In this document: positions 63,788 to 64,000 of the stretch, piece after piece
Numbering within the stretch: position 1 is the first letter of the stretch
Layout of the letters: each line of letters opens with the position of its first letter
Assembly: GCA_027257055.1 (NCBI GenBank)
Contig: JAPVLO010000618.1
Span: 124,001 to 188,000, forward strand
DNA length: 64,000 nucleotides
Source of the DNA: Cephalopachus bancanus
Lineage: Eukaryota; Chordata; Mammalia; Primates; Tarsiidae
Reading direction: 5' to 3'
Made by a program: the position numbers and the translations under genes
Notes under the pieces: generated by a model
Told to the model about the DNA's origin: nothing
What the model saw: only the letters and a program-made list of their open reading frames with translations
Databases searched by the model: none

Positions 63788-64000
63788 TCTGAAGAAACTG
63801 CCTGAAACACAGCATAAAAGATAGAAAAATGGAAAGCATAACAGAGCACTTAAGAGGCATAGAAAATAGAGCAAGTGGGCCTGATATATGTTTCAAGGTA
63901 TTTCAGAGGAATGCAAGTAGAGCTTAGAGAAAGGCAATAGTTGAAGTGAGGTTGAAATTTTTTCAGAATTAGTGAAAGACAGAAATCCTCTGATTGAGAA

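Overview
The window is mammalian nuclear DNA: interrupted coding exons with GT/AG splice sites, very dense Alu-type SINEs, and L1, MIR, hAT (MER-type) and Tigger fossils. Dimeric Alus make it primate. The youngest Alus are neither the AluS/AluY of monkeys, apes and humans nor the lemur or galago types as I remember them. By exclusion I infer a tarsier-like haplorhine; this rests on recollection, not on a search.

The only clearly functional gene is the 3' part of SHROOM2 (Xp22 in human), on the + strand. Five coding exons are readable: 28899-29588, 32143-32694, 34483-34654, 42804-43076 and 44456-44722. Their splice phases join without a break, giving about 650 C-terminal residues: a proline/serine-rich linker, then the complete ASD2 (Apx/Shroom domain 2), which binds Rho kinase. 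The stop is at 44720-44722. A 3' UTR of about 2.5 kb ends near the AATAAA at 47215. Bases 1-28898 are intron, or contain upstream exons that I cannot recognise; the PDZ and ASD1 exons must lie before the window.

Bases 47245-64000 are intergenic: a candidate solo LTR (48.5-49.4 kb), L1 3' ends, a Tigger-type DNA transposon with three later insertions (58.9-60.8 kb), and a broken claudin-34-like gene (61.7-62.35 kb). Claudin-34 next to SHROOM2 matches the human gene order as I know it and supports the SHROOM2 call.

The most unusual content is the SINE population. The young Alus carry two perfect inverted repeats, one of which turns the pol III B box into a tRNA T-arm-like hairpin. There are also a four-arm Alu bounded by one target-site duplication, two Alus inserted in succession at one target site, and a sublineage with a small shared deletion.
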